DNA of 64,000 nt from positions 82,278-146,277 of the forward strand of contig NZ_JAIEUL010000011.1 of the NCBI RefSeq assembly GCF_019599185.1. Direction: 5' to 3'. Source of the DNA: Cryobacterium inferilacus. GTDB lineage: Bacteria; Actinomycetota; Actinomycetes; Actinomycetales; Microbacteriaceae. Each line of letters opens with the position of its first letter. Within the stretch, counting starts at the first letter, position 1. Positions 42,308 through 51,571 of the stretch are shown piece after piece. The notes under the pieces are model-generated. The model was not told the origin of the DNA. It saw nothing but the letters and a program-made list of their open reading frames with translations, and made no database searches. Both the position numbers and the translations under genes were made by a program.

Positions 42308-42844
42308 CTAGACGTCCGTGGACTTCTCAATCGGCGAGTCAAGCAGCGACTCGTCTTCGGAGACCCACAGTTCGTCATCTGCTCGGAAGGTCTGCCAGAT
42401 GGCGTAGGCCACACCGGCTGCGGCAGCGATGCCCACACCGATGGCGACGTACGTGCCGGCGCCCAGGCCCTGCTTCTGAACAACGACGGGCTTCTGGAAG
42501 CGAACCCGGTTCAGCGCTGCGCTGCGGGCGTCCTTGGCGATATCACCGACCGACATGACGGTACCCAGAGCGGTTCCGATGCCCGGAATCACCTTGTCGA
42601 CGACCTGATGCCGGACCCCGCCGGCAAAATCCTGGGTGGCGTTGACGCCGGGGAGTAGGTAGTGCTCGTATCCCTGGCGAACGCGGGGGACAACTTCTTC
42701 ACGAGTCAGCACACCAGCCTGGTGGCCGGCCTCACGTGCGATCTCGTTGGCGCGGTTGAGAACATCCTGCTGGTGACTCCACAGTTCGTCCGCGCTCTTG
42801 CGCAGACGAGTGAGTTCCTTTCGGCGCTTGCGTGACAGGCTCAT
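42308..42844 (-). CDS. hypothetical protein with one membrane helix
   Basis: 178 residues from the ATG at 42844. The first 50 residues are basic and helical (SLSRKRRKELTRLRKSADELWSHQQDVLNRANEIAREAG). One transmembrane helix lies near residues 128-150 (GAGTYVAIGVGIAAAAGVAYAIWQTF), followed by an acidic C-terminus (ADDELWVSEDESLLD). No domain is recognised, but similar proteins sit next to the cyclophilin gene in Microbacteriaceae. It is divergent from that gene. Confidence 0.75.
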   Translation of the reverse strand: MSLSRKRRKELTRLRKSADELWSHQQDVLNRANEIAREAGHQAGVLTREEVVPRVRQGYEHYLLPGVNATQDFAGGVRHQVVDKVIPGIGTALGTVMSVGDIAKDARSAALNRVRFQKPVVVQKQGLGAGTYVAIGVGIAAAAGVAYAIWQTFRADDELWVSEDESLLDSPIEKSTDV

Positions 42845-42961
42845 CTGGACCCTCCATCGATTCGTGTGGTAAACACTGACCATCTTGCCACTGAATAGCC
42901 TGTGAGCGCTCTGAATGCCTGACCGGCGAACGGATTCGGTGAAGGCTGCTGTGCAAGAATT

Positions 42962-43507
42962 ATGGCTATGTCTAAGCACACTGCAGTCGCAACGCTCAAT
43001 ACAACCCTCGGACCGATCAAGGTCAACCTCTTCGGAAACCACGCCCCGAAGACCGTCAAGAACTTCGTCGGTCTCGCGACCGGCGAGATCGAGTGGAAGC
43101 ACCCGGCGACGGGCAAGACCTCCACCGACCCGCTGTACAACGGCACGATTTTCCACCGCATCATCAAGGACTTCATGATCCAGGCCGGCGACCCGCTGGG
43201 CCAGGGCACCGGTGGCCCCGGCTTCCAGTTCGACGACGAGATCAACCCCGAGCTCGACTTCACCCAGCCTTACGTCCTCGCCATGGCCAACGCCGGCATC
43301 CAGGGCGGCCGCGGCACGAACGGTTCGCAGTTCTTCATCACGGTTGTTCCGACCACCTGGCTGCAGGGCAAGCACTCCATCTTCGGTGCCGTCGAGGACG
43401 AGGCGTCCCGCAAGATCGTCGACCAGCTCGCCACCGTGCCCACCGACGGCCGCGACCGTCCGGCCACCGATGTCGTCATCGAGAGCATCACCGTCGAGCA
43501 GGTCTAG
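42962..43507 (+). CDS. ppiA: cyclophilin-type peptidyl-prolyl isomerase
   Basis: 181 residues from ATG 42962 (ATG 42968 is equally possible). Cyclophilin motifs FHRIIKDFMIQAGDP with the catalytic arginine, GGRGTNGSQFFITVVPTTWLQGKHSIFG, and the absence of any signal peptide indicate a cytoplasmic isomerase that speeds proline isomerisation during folding. Same location as Rv0009 in Mycobacterium. Confidence 0.96.
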   Translation: MAMSKHTAVATLNTTLGPIKVNLFGNHAPKTVKNFVGLATGEIEWKHPATGKTSTDPLYNGTIFHRIIKDFMIQAGDPLGQGTGGPGFQFDDEINPELDFTQPYVLAMANAGIQGGRGTNGSQFFITVVPTTWLQGKHSIFGAVEDEASRKIVDQLATVPTDGRDRPATDVVIESITVEQV

Positions 43508-43518
43508 GACCCCTCGAT

Positions 43519-44367
43519 ATGACCAGCCTGCCCGGAACCGCCGCCAACTTCTGTTACCGGCATCCGGGCAGGCAGAGTTTTATCCTCTGCCAGCGGTGCG
43601 GCCGCACCATCTGCCCCGAGTGCCAGACCCAGGCCGCCGTGGGTGTCATCTGCCCCGAGTGCATGCGGGAGCAGCGCCAGAGCGCCCCCCGCACCAAGTC
43701 CGCCGCACGTACCCGCCTCGCCCGTCTGGGCGCCCCCGGCCAGCCCGCGGTCACCTACTCGATCATCGGTCTGACCCTGGTCGTGTTCCTGCTGCAGCTC
43801 ATCCCGGGCCTCGACGTGACCGAACGGCTGCTCTACGCCGGCGTGTACTCCTACCCGGGCTCGTTTGAGCCGTGGCGCATGATCACCAGCGTCTTCGTGC
43901 ATTCCACCGGGTTCCTCTTCCACGTGCTGTTGAACATGTACACCCTGTGGATCTTCGGCCAGATCCTGGAGGGCATGCTCGGCCGCGCCCGTTTCCTGGC
44001 GCTCTACCTGCTCAGCGGGTTGGCCGGTTCCCTCGGCGTCCTGTTCCTGGCGTCGCCTCTGACGCCGGTCGTCGGCGCCTCCGGCGCGATCTTCGGCCTG
44101 ATGGGCGCGTTCCTCGTCATTCAGCGCAAGCTCGGCGGGAACGCCACCCAGTTGCTGGTGCTGGTGGGCATCAACCTCGTGATCGGCTTCGTGCCCGGGC
44201 TCAGCATCGCCTGGCAGGCCCACGTGGGCGGGCTGCTCTGCGGTGCCCTGATCGGGCTCATCTTCGTGCAGACCCGGTCACGCGCCAAGCGCGGGCTGCA
44301 ACTGGCCCTACTCGGTGCCGTGGCCGCCGTTCTCGTGGCCCTGAGCCTGAGCAAACTCTTCGTCTGA
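43519..44367 (+). CDS. rhomboid-family intramembrane serine protease with N-terminal zinc-binding domain
   Basis: 282 residues. The first 50 residues hold paired C/H ligands (C12, H15, C24, C27, C32, C35, C45, C48) like a B-box-type zinc domain. Six or seven membrane helices follow, with the HSTGFLFHVLLNMYTLWIFG segment, the catalytic serine S188 in GASGAIFG and the catalytic histidine H235 in AHVGG. Active-site residues are intact. It starts 11 bases after the cyclophilin gene, so the two are probably co-transcribed. Substrates are unknown. Confidence 0.93.
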   Translation: MTSLPGTAANFCYRHPGRQSFILCQRCGRTICPECQTQAAVGVICPECMREQRQSAPRTKSAARTRLARLGAPGQPAVTYSIIGLTLVVFLLQLIPGLDVTERLLYAGVYSYPGSFEPWRMITSVFVHSTGFLFHVLLNMYTLWIFGQILEGMLGRARFLALYLLSGLAGSLGVLFLASPLTPVVGASGAIFGLMGAFLVIQRKLGGNATQLLVLVGINLVIGFVPGLSIAWQAHVGGLLCGALIGLIFVQTRSRAKRGLQLALLGAVAAVLVALSLSKLFV

Positions 44368-44519
44368 GCCGGTCATGGCCGGTTTCCACAGGACTTATCC
44401 ACACCTGGGGGAAAAGTTATCCACAGGAGTTTCCACATTGGGGATAATTACACGGCTGTAATTGACTACCCGAACGGGTGGTTAAACCCCGGTGAAGAGC
44501 CGGTGAAAAGTTGGGGTGG
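44368..44519. promoter_or_regulatory. rhomboid-crgA spacer with a cluster of DnaA boxes
   Basis: TTATCCACA occurs perfectly at 44395-44403 and 44417-44425, in the same orientation 22 bp apart. TTTCCACA is at 44383-44390 and 44430-44437, and TGGGGATAA at 44439-44447 is a one-mismatch box in reverse. The spacer is bounded by the 3' ends of two convergent genes, so these are not obviously promoter elements. Confidence 0.75.
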
Positions 44520-44762
44520 TCAGCGCCAGCGGGTCGTCATCAGGAAGCCGATGAACGCGATTCCGAACCCGACGAGGATGTTGAACGATCCGAAGCTGGC
44601 GACGGGCAGCGTGCCCTGGCTGACGTAGAAAACGATGATCCAGGCCAGACCGATGAGCATGAAACCGAACATCACCGGCTTGAACCAGACCGCGTTCGGG
44701 GCGTCCTCGCCTGAGCGGGCCTGTGGGCGGGCGGGCTTGGTTCGGGGAGTTGTGCGTGCCAT
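44520..44762 (-). CDS. crgA: cell division protein CrgA
   Basis: 80 residues: a basic proline-rich N-terminus, then two membrane helices (PVMFGFMLIGLAWIIVFYVSQ and FNILVGFGIAFIGFLMTTRWR) joined by a short loop, the exact CrgA/WhiP layout. CrgA helps place and time FtsZ-ring assembly and binds divisome proteins in Actinobacteria. The locus next to pabA and the pknB cluster is conserved. Confidence 0.95.
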   Translation of the reverse strand: MARTTPRTKPARPQARSGEDAPNAVWFKPVMFGFMLIGLAWIIVFYVSQGTLPVASFGSFNILVGFGIAFIGFLMTTRWR

Positions 44763-44846
44763 GCCTGCGATTCTAGCGTCCCCGCCTGCGCACGGCCCTT
44801 TTTTGCCCGGCAGAACGGGCCGCCGGCCCCGATTAGAATCGACTGC

Positions 44847-45647
44847 ATGACCGAGCCGGCCCCGTCCGAAGTCCCGGCCCAGCGCGGGCGGAGGGCCCAG
44901 CGAGCGTCGGCGGCCCGGGCGCGACGGCGGGTCAGCGTGGTCGGTGTGCTGGGGGAGCTGCTGATGACCGGCGGTGTCCTGGTGCTTCTCTTCCTGGCCT
45001 GGCAGCTCTGGTGGAACGACGCGGTGATGGCCGCGTCGCAGTCTCGCGCCGCCGAATCGATCAGCCAGGGCTGGACAGCGGACGTCGCCCCAGATCCTGA
45101 CCCGGCCCCGGTCACCGAGGAGGGCTATGGCGACCCCGTGGTCGCCACTGCGCCGGGCAACGCCGACGCCTTCGCGGTGCTCTACGTGCCGCGTTTCGGC
45201 GCGGACTACCAGCGCACCATCGCGCAGGGCACCGGAACGGATGTGCTCAACAGCGCTGCCCTGGGCATCGGACACTACCCGAGCACCCAGATGCCCGGCG
45301 AGGTGGGTAACTTCGCCATCGCGTCGCACCGCAGCGCCAACGGTGGGGGCATGCACCTCATCCACGAACTGCAACTCGGCGACGCCATCTACGTGCAGAC
45401 GGCCGACGGGTACTACACCTACCGGTTCCGGGACTTCGAATACGTGCCGCCGAGCGCCGTCGAGGCGATCGCGCCGGTGCCGCACGACCCGGAAGCCACC
45501 CCGGTGGACCGATTGATCACCCTGACCACCTGCAACCCGTTGCTCTCGACGGCGGAGCGGATCATCGCATACGGTGTATTCGAGTCCTGGCAGCCGACCT
45601 CGGCCGGAGCACCGGCCGAGCTGGCCGCCATGATGCCCGCCGGCTGA
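44847..45647 (+). CDS. class E sortase
   Basis: 266 residues. A basic tail and one membrane helix (about residues 32-55) anchor it. The sortase beta-barrel follows with the catalytic triad H161 (IASHRSAN), C229 (LTTCNPLLS) and R238. The TLTTC motif and lack of a C-terminal anchor point to class E, which in actinobacteria usually recognises LAXTG-type signals. It cleaves surface proteins and links them to peptidoglycan or pilins; no candidate substrate with a sorting signal is seen in the window. Confidence 0.93.
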   Translation: MTEPAPSEVPAQRGRRAQRASAARARRRVSVVGVLGELLMTGGVLVLLFLAWQLWWNDAVMAASQSRAAESISQGWTADVAPDPDPAPVTEEGYGDPVVATAPGNADAFAVLYVPRFGADYQRTIAQGTGTDVLNSAALGIGHYPSTQMPGEVGNFAIASHRSANGGGMHLIHELQLGDAIYVQTADGYYTYRFRDFEYVPPSAVEAIAPVPHDPEATPVDRLITLTTCNPLLSTAERIIAYGVFESWQPTSAGAPAELAAMMPAG

Positions 45648-45699
45648 GCCTCCACCCGCGGCAGCGCCCACCAACCAACCCAGATCGAGGACACCCACC

Positions 45700-45861
45700 A
45701 TGTACGCAGCCCTCTGGCGCATACTGCCCGGACCGCTCTGGGTGCGCATCCTTCTCGTGCTCATTCTGCTGGCCGCGGTGCTCTACTCCCTTGCCACCTG
45801 GGTTTTCCCCTGGGTGAACACCATTGTTGACAACCAGGAAGTGACGGTGGGCTCACCATGA
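45700..45861 (+). CDS. 53-residue membrane protein
   Basis: Small gene starting MYAALWRILPGPLWVRILLV with one hydrophobic helix and ending NTIVDNQEVTVGSP. Its stop overlaps the ATG of pabA (ATGA), which argues that it is really translated. Similar tiny proteins occur between the sortase and pabA genes in related Actinobacteria. The function is unknown. Confidence 0.8.
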   Translation: MYAALWRILPGPLWVRILLVLILLAAVLYSLATWVFPWVNTIVDNQEVTVGSP

Positions 45862-46496
45862 CCCGCATTCTCGTAATCGATAACTACGACAGCTTCGTCT
45901 ACACGCTCAACGGCTACCTCCGCGAGCTGGGCGCCGAAACCGAGGTCGTGCGCAACGACTCCATCGCCCTGACGGATGTGGCGTCCCGCCTGGCCGAATT
46001 CGACGGCGTCCTCGTCTCACCCGGTCCAGGAAAACCGTCCGACGCGGGCATCTCGATCCCCGCCGTGGAGGTCGCGTTGGCGACCAACCAGCCGTTGTTC
46101 GGGGTGTGCCTGGGGCACCAGGCCATCGCAGAGGCCTTCGGGGCCACGGTGACCAACGCCGAAGAGCTGATGCACGGCAAGACGTCGCTGATCACCCACG
46201 ACGAGAGCGAGCTCTACACCGGGGTGCCGCAGCCGTTCACCGCCACCCGGTACCACTCCCTGGCGGTGGTGGACGGCACGGTGCCCAGCGAGCTCGTCGT
46301 GACCTCCCGCACCGCCGGCGGCGTGATCATGGGCGTGCAGCATGTGTCAGCGCCGATCCTCGGGGTGCAGTTCCACCCGGAGTCGGTGCTCACCGAGGGC
46401 GGCTACCTGATGGTGGCGAACTGGTTGGCCCTGGCGGGGCTGCCGGAGGCGCGTGAGACCGCTAAGCACCTCACCCCGATGCTCAAGCTGGGCTGA
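45858..46496 (+). CDS. pabA: aminodeoxychorismate/anthranilate synthase glutaminase subunit
   Basis: 212 residues. A class I glutamine amidotransferase with the nucleophile in GVCLGHQ, the oxyanion segment VSPGPGKP, and the H-E pair in VQFHPES. It releases ammonia for chorismate amination. The origin-linked copy next to pknB is usually annotated pabA (folate) or trpG; the sequence cannot separate these. The pabB partner is not in the window. Confidence 0.92.
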   Translation: MTRILVIDNYDSFVYTLNGYLRELGAETEVVRNDSIALTDVASRLAEFDGVLVSPGPGKPSDAGISIPAVEVALATNQPLFGVCLGHQAIAEAFGATVTNAEELMHGKTSLITHDESELYTGVPQPFTATRYHSLAVVDGTVPSELVVTSRTAGGVIMGVQHVSAPILGVQFHPESVLTEGGYLMVANWLALAGLPEARETAKHLTPMLKLG

Positions 46497-46550
46497 CCAC
46501 CCCCACCACCCCCACCACCCCCACCACCCCCACCTGTTGGTGGTGGCGGG
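46497..46550. repeat. 9-bp tandem repeat and hairpin between convergent genes
   Basis: CCACCCCCA is repeated four times (46497-46532) right after the pabA stop codon, then an inverted GGTGGTGG follows. The repeat and the inverted segment could fold back as a GC-rich terminator for either convergent gene, but no T run is present. Confidence 0.8.
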
Positions 46551-46553
46551 TGA

Positions 46554-48251
46554 CTAGTTCGCGCAGTAGGTGAGTTCGACCTCGGACTGCTGGGGCACGT
46601 CTCCTGGCGCCAGCGACTGCGTGGTGATCGGGGACCCTGGCAGCTGGTCGCAGGTGTAGTCGGGCTCCAGCACCGGCACCAGCTGCAGGTCCGGCGTCTG
46701 CAGGAGCTGGTTGGCCGCGGTGAGGGACTGCCCGACCACGTTGGGCATGGTCACCAGCCCGGTGGACACCGTGAAGTCCACGGTGGAACCGAGCGGCGTC
46801 TGGCTGTGTGGCTCAGGGACGGTGTCGATGACGATTCCCTCGGCCACATCCGGGGAGTTCTCGGTGGTCACCGAGCCGGAGACGAAGTCGCGCTCGAGGA
46901 GGAACGGTTCGGCGGCGGCAAACGGCTGGTTGGTGGTGTCCGGCATCTCCACAAGCTCGGCGCCGGTCGAGACGTACACCTTCACCACCGTGGCCGGCGG
47001 GGCGATGGTGCCCGACGGCGGTTCGGTGCGGATGACCTCGTCCTTGGCGACGGTGGCGCTGGACTCCTCGGCCTTCGTGGCGGCCAGGTCGAGCTCGAGG
47101 AGCGCGTTCTGGGCATCGTCGTAGCTGGTGCCCACGAGAACCGGCACCCGCCTGGACGACTCGGGCAGCTCGTTGCTGGGGCTCAGGCTCAACGCCCAGA
47201 ACATCACCGCGATGACGATGACGACGACACTGACGATTCCGGCCCAGATCCAGATCACCGGGGGGCGCCGCTGGGTGCGGTCCATCGTCTGGTCTTCGGC
47301 GAGCTGCTTGAGGGCGAGCTCGGAGGTCGAGGCGACTTCGGGTGGGGCGCCGAACAGGCCGCCGGCGACGTCGTCGGCAGGCCGGCGCACCGGGATGTGC
47401 CCGGCACCGGCGGTCTCGACGTCGTTGCGGAACTCGACCGCGCTCTGGTACCGGTCGAACCGGTCCTTGGCGAGGGCGTGCACGACCACCGTGTCGAGTG
47501 CGGGGGAGACCTTGGGGTTGATCGAGCTGGGCTTGACCGGTGCCTCGCTGACGTGCTGGTAGGCGACGGCGACGGGCGTGTCACCCCGGAAGGGCGGTCG
47601 ACCCGTGAGCATTTCGAAGAGCACGACACCGCTGGAGTACAGGTCGGTGCGGGCATCCACCGACTCGCCCTTGGCCTGCTCGGGGGAGAAGTACGAGGCC
47701 GTACCCAGGATCGCGGTGGTCTGCGCGACGGTGGTGGCTGAGTCAGAGATGGCGCGGGCGATGCCGAAGTCCATCACCTTGACCTGGCCGGCCTTGGTGA
47801 TCATGATGTTGCCCGGCTTGATGTCGCGGTGCACGACGCCGGCCCGGTGGGAGTATTCGAGCGCGGTCAGCACCCCGTCGATGATGCGAACGGCCTCGGT
47901 GGCTTCGATCGCACCTTCCTTGATGATGTCCTTGAGCAGGCGCCCGTCGACGAATTCCATGATGATGAACGGAATCTGGGTCTCGGTGCCGTCGTCTTCG
48001 GCGATGGTCTCTTCACCGGCGTCGAACACCCGCACGATGGTGGGGTGGGCCATCCGCGCGGCGGCCTGAGCCTCCTGGCGAAACCGGGTGCGGAAGGCGG
48101 GGTCGGCGGCGAGGGACGACTTGAGCAGCTTGATGGCCACGGTGCGGCCGAGGCGGGAGTCGGTGCCGATGTGCACGTCGGACATGCCGCCGCGTCCGAT
48201 TGACGCGCCGACGCGGTATCGACCAGCAAGCAGTCGGCCCTCATCAGTCAA
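46554..48251 (-). CDS. pknB: Ser/Thr protein kinase PknB with PASTA domains
   Basis: 565 residues. Kinase domain: glycine loop IGRGGMSDVHIG, lysine K41, HRDIKPGN (141-148), DFG (161-163), and an activation loop with TTVAQTTAILGTASY, matching the autophosphorylated threonines of mycobacterial PknB. One membrane helix (VIWIWAGIVSVVVIVIAVMFWAL) leads to three extracellular PASTA repeats that sense muropeptides/lipid II. The end has a cysteine pair (C near DYTCDQ and the final YCAN). Part of the operon fhaA-fhaB-pstP-rodA-pbpA-pknA-pknB, which controls peptidoglycan growth. Confidence 0.97.
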   Translation of the reverse strand: MTDEGRLLAGRYRVGASIGRGGMSDVHIGTDSRLGRTVAIKLLKSSLAADPAFRTRFRQEAQAAARMAHPTIVRVFDAGEETIAEDDGTETQIPFIIMEFVDGRLLKDIIKEGAIEATEAVRIIDGVLTALEYSHRAGVVHRDIKPGNIMITKAGQVKVMDFGIARAISDSATTVAQTTAILGTASYFSPEQAKGESVDARTDLYSSGVVLFEMLTGRPPFRGDTPVAVAYQHVSEAPVKPSSINPKVSPALDTVVVHALAKDRFDRYQSAVEFRNDVETAGAGHIPVRRPADDVAGGLFGAPPEVASTSELALKQLAEDQTMDRTQRRPPVIWIWAGIVSVVVIVIAVMFWALSLSPSNELPESSRRVPVLVGTSYDDAQNALLELDLAATKAEESSATVAKDEVIRTEPPSGTIAPPATVVKVYVSTGAELVEMPDTTNQPFAAAEPFLLERDFVSGSVTTENSPDVAEGIVIDTVPEPHSQTPLGSTVDFTVSTGLVTMPNVVGQSLTAANQLLQTPDLQLVPVLEPDYTCDQLPGSPITTQSLAPGDVPQQSEVELTYCAN

Positions 48252-48341
48252 TGCAAATCTCCCTGCTCGCGGACACTGTTGGTCATTTTACTCGGGATGC
48301 CCGTGCCGGCCGGCCGCTGGTGCGGCCCGGCGGCAACTGGT

Positions 48342-50123
48342 CTACTCAGCGGGCGCGGCCGGTGCGACTGGAGCCTTGGTGGCTGTCGGGGTGGGCGTGG
48401 GCGTCGGGACCTCTTCGGCCTCCACGATCACGGATGCCGTGGGCGAGTAGCCGGACGGTGCGTCGTCACCGCAGAGGTACTGGAACTTCACGGTGAAGTC
48501 CCCGGTTCCCGCGGTGACCGTGGCACTGGTGGCATCCGCACCGGTGATGCCGGGCGAGACGACGCCGTTGCCCTCGGCCAGGACCTCGTAGCCGGTGAGG
48601 TCGCGGCCGGCGGGGCAGGACTGTGCCGGCCAGGAGACGGTGACCTCGCCGCCGGGCTCGACAGTGCCAGGGTCGACCGTCGGCGGGCCGGACGGAGCGG
48701 TAGGCAGCGCCAGGGCGCCGTAGACGCTGACCTCGATCGTGGTGCCCTTGTTCACCGAACCGGTGGGGTTGATCTCGTAGACGCGATCGACCTGGTCGGC
48801 CGACTCGGCGGCACGCTGATCGTTGACGACGTTGGCGCTGAGCTCGAGTTCGGCGAGCTGGTCGCGTGCCTCACCGCTGGTGAGCCCGATGAAGTCGTCC
48901 CGGTTGATGCGCACGGTGGTGGCCGTCGGTGTCGGCGTCGGCGTCGGGGTTGCGGATTCCTCCGGCTCGGGCGCCTGCGATGTTTGGATCGGCTCTGGCG
49001 TTGACGTCTGGTCGGTGAAGATGGTGAACAGCGTGCCCGCGAGCACCAGGCCGAGGATCGAGATGAGCGCGATCAGCGGCCAGGTCCAGGGGCTGCGTTT
49101 TTTCTTCTTTTTCGGCGGTGCGGTGGCGGCGGCAGCGGCAGCGGCCTCCGCCCGGGTGCCGGGCTGGGTGCCGCCGGGGGTGGCTCCGGCTGACGGCATC
49201 AGCATGGTGGTCTGGTCTGCACCGGCGCCTGGCATCAGCGCGGTGGCGGCGGTGGGGGTGATCCCGGCCATGATGGCGGGCACGGATGCGGCGGCTGCCG
49301 CGACGTCGCCGCGGCGCAGCGCGATCGACGCCCGGGCGAGGTGGGCCGCGGAGGCGGGACGCTCGGACGGGTTCTTGGCCAGGCAGGAGATCACCAGGTT
49401 GCGCACCGGCTCCGACACCGTGTCAGGCAGCGGCGGCGGCTGTTCGTTGATCTGCGCCATGGCAATGGCGACCTGCGACTCACCCGTGAACGGGCGGCGG
49501 CCGGCGAGGCTCTCGTACGCGACGATGCCGAGAGAGTAGATGTCGGTGGTCGGCGAGGCCGAACGGCCGCTGGCCTGCTCGGGCGAGAGGTACTGCACGG
49601 TGCCCATGACCTGGCCGGTCGCGGTGAGCGGAACCTGGTCGGCGATGCGTGCGATGCCGAAGTCGGTGATCTTGACCCGGCCTTCAGGCGTGATCAGCAG
49701 GTTGCCCGGCTTGATGTCACGGTGAACGAGGCCGGCGGCGTGCGCGGCGTGCAGCGCGGCGGCGGTCTGGGCCACGATGTCGAGGACCTTGTCGGCGGGC
49801 AGGGTGTGCTCGCGTTCGAGGATGGTGGAAAGCGCCTCACCTGGCACCAGCTCCATCACCAGGAAGGCGCTGCCGTCTTCTTCGCCGTAGTCGAACACGT
49901 TGGCGATGCCCTCGTGGTTGACCAGGGCGGCGTGCCGGGCCTCGGCGCGGAAGCGCTCGAGGAAACCGGGGTCACCGAGGTATTCGTCCTTGAGGATCTT
50001 GATGGCGACAGTGCGGCCGATGACGAGGTCGATCGACTGCCACACCTCGCCCATACCGCCAATGGCGATGCGCGACTGCAGCTCGTATCGTCCCCCGAAG
50101 GTGAGCCCTGCTGTGGGTCTCAT
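48342..50123 (-). CDS. pknA: Ser/Thr protein kinase PknA-like with a single PASTA domain
   Basis: 593 residues. Kinase motifs: [10 protein letters not shown], lysine K42, [19 protein letters not shown], and [11 protein letters not shown] long alanine/threonine/proline juxtamembrane stretch ends in KKKKKR before one membrane helix. Outside are a TPTPTPTP spacer, one PASTA-like domain ([21 protein letters not shown]), and a fibronectin-like domain ending in another TPTPTP tail. Mycobacterial PknA lacks PASTA domains, so this is a variant architecture. It overlaps pbpA by four bases (ATGA). Confidence 0.94.
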   Translation of the reverse strand: MRPTAGLTFGGRYELQSRIAIGGMGEVWQSIDLVIGRTVAIKILKDEYLGDPGFLERFRAEARHAALVNHEGIANVFDYGEEDGSAFLVMELVPGEALSTILEREHTLPADKVLDIVAQTAAALHAAHAAGLVHRDIKPGNLLITPEGRVKITDFGIARIADQVPLTATGQVMGTVQYLSPEQASGRSASPTTDIYSLGIVAYESLAGRRPFTGESQVAIAMAQINEQPPPLPDTVSEPVRNLVISCLAKNPSERPASAAHLARASIALRRGDVAAAAASVPAIMAGITPTAATALMPGAGADQTTMLMPSAGATPGGTQPGTRAEAAAAAAATAPPKKKKKRSPWTWPLIALISILGLVLAGTLFTIFTDQTSTPEPIQTSQAPEPEESATPTPTPTPTATTVRINRDDFIGLTSGEARDQLAELELSANVVNDQRAAESADQVDRVYEINPTGSVNKGTTIEVSVYGALALPTAPSGPPTVDPGTVEPGGEVTVSWPAQSCPAGRDLTGYEVLAEGNGVVSPGITGADATSATVTAGTGDFTVKFQYLCGDDAPSGYSPTASVIVEAEEVPTPTPTPTATKAPVAPAAPAE

Positions 50124-51571
50124 TTATTCAGCACCGCCTCTAGTACCTGTTTCGCTATCGGTGCGGCAAGCAAGTTGCCGTACCCCGTCTGACCGAGTCC
50201 CCCGCCATCTTCGATGAGAACGGTGATCGCGTACTGCGGGTCATCCGCGGGGGCGAATCCGGTGAACCATAACGTGTATGGGTCATCGTCGCCGTTCTCC
50301 GCAGTCCCCGTTTTTCCCGCCACGTCGACTCCGTCTATTCTTGCATTGCTTGCGGCACCCTCCTGGACCCCGTTGACCATCAGACGGGTCATCGTGGCCG
50401 CAGTTTCGGCACTGAGCACGCGGTCGGCGGCGACGGGTTCGAAGGTCTGCAGTGAGCTGAGGTCTGGCGCGAGGATCTCGTCGACGAGGTTGGGCTGCAT
50501 CTGGATTCCTCCATTGGCGATCGTGGCGGAAACCAGGGCCATCTGCAGCGGCGTCGCCTGCACGCTGGTCTGGCCGAACGCGCTCAGCGCGGTCTGCGCG
50601 GCGTCGGGGTTGTCGGGGTAGGTGCTGGCCGTGACCGACAGCGGAATGGTGAACTCGGAGTTGAAACCGAACTTCTCGGCCATCTCCCTGATGGCGTCGT
50701 CGCCCAGCTGCAGGCCCAGCTCGGCCATCGGGATATTGCAGGACAGCGCCAGCGCCGTGGCGATGGTGACGGTGTCGCCGCCGCCGCAGGTGCCGCCGCC
50801 GGAGTTGGTGACGACGGAGCTGGAACCGGGCAGCTGGAAGCTGGCCGGGTTCGGGAAGGTGCTGTCGGGGGTGAACTGGCCCGATTCCAGGGCGGCCGCC
50901 ACGACGACGACCTTGAAGACCGAACCGGGCGGGTTGAGCGAGTTGATCGCGCGGTTGATCAGCGGGTCGCCCGGGGCATCCACCAGGCTGGCGTAGGTGT
51001 CGTTGACCGCTGCGCTGTCGTGTACGGCGAGGGTGTTGGGGTCGTAGCTGGGCTTGGACACCATCGCGAGGACCCGGCCGGTGGCGGGCTCGGTGACGAC
51101 GACGGAACCGGTGAGGTCGTCCAGGGCGTCCCAGGCGGCCTGCTGGGCGACCGGGTCGATGCTGGTCTCGACGGCGGCACCCTTGGGGTCCTGGCCGGTG
51201 ACCAGGCTCGAGACCTGGTCGAAGAACTGCGCGTTCGAGGTGCCGCTGAGCTCACCGTTGAGCGCCTGCTCGAGCCCGGTGGGGGCGCCGTTGACCGGGA
51301 TGAAACCGGTGACGGGGGCGTAGAGCAGACCGTTGATGTAGGTGCGCTGGAACTTGAAGTTGTCGTCGACCGGGATGGACTGGGCGATCGGCTCGCCGCC
51401 GGCCAGGATCGCGCCGCGTTCGACGGAGTAGCTGTCGAGCAGGGTGCGGGTGTTGCGGTCATCGGCGGCCAGGTTGTCGGACTGGAACACCTGGACGATG
51501 GAGGTGGAGCAGAGCAGCGCCACGAACATGAGCAGCACCACGGCGCTGACTCGCTTGAGTTCACGATTCAT
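50120..51571 (-). CDS. pbpA: penicillin-binding protein 2 (PbpA, class B transpeptidase)
   Basis: 483 residues: one N-terminal membrane helix ([19 protein letters not shown]), a dimerisation region, and a transpeptidase domain with S217-x-x-K220 (SVFK), S277-C-N279, and K420-T-G. Active-site motifs are complete. It crosslinks peptidoglycan and works with the SEDS glycosyltransferase RodA encoded directly upstream with no gap between the genes. It is a likely beta-lactam target. Confidence 0.96.
   Translation of the reverse strand: MNRELKRVSAVVLLMFVALLCSTSIVQVFQSDNLAADDRNTRTLLDSYSVERGAILAGGEPIAQSIPVDDNFKFQRTYINGLLYAPVTGFIPVNGAPTGLEQALNGELSGTSNAQFFDQVSSLVTGQDPKGAAVETSIDPVAQQAAWDALDDLTGSVVVTEPATGRVLAMVSKPSYDPNTLAVHDSAAVNDTYASLVDAPGDPLINRAINSLNPPGSVFKVVVVAAALESGQFTPDSTFPNPASFQLPGSSSVVTNSGGGTCGGGDTVTIATALALSCNIPMAELGLQLGDDAIREMAEKFGFNSEFTIPLSVTASTYPDNPDAAQTALSAFGQTSVQATPLQMALVSATIANGGIQMQPNLVDEILAPDLSSLQTFEPVAADRVLSAETAATMTRLMVNGVQEGAASNARIDGVDVAGKTGTAENGDDDPYTLWFTGFAPADDPQYAITVLIEDGGGLGQTGYGNLLAAPIAKQVLEAVLNK

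Noticed and set aside
46497..46550. CRISPR-like array
   Set aside because: Units are 9 bp and adjacent, with no spacers. No CRISPR array or cas gene was seen anywhere in the window.
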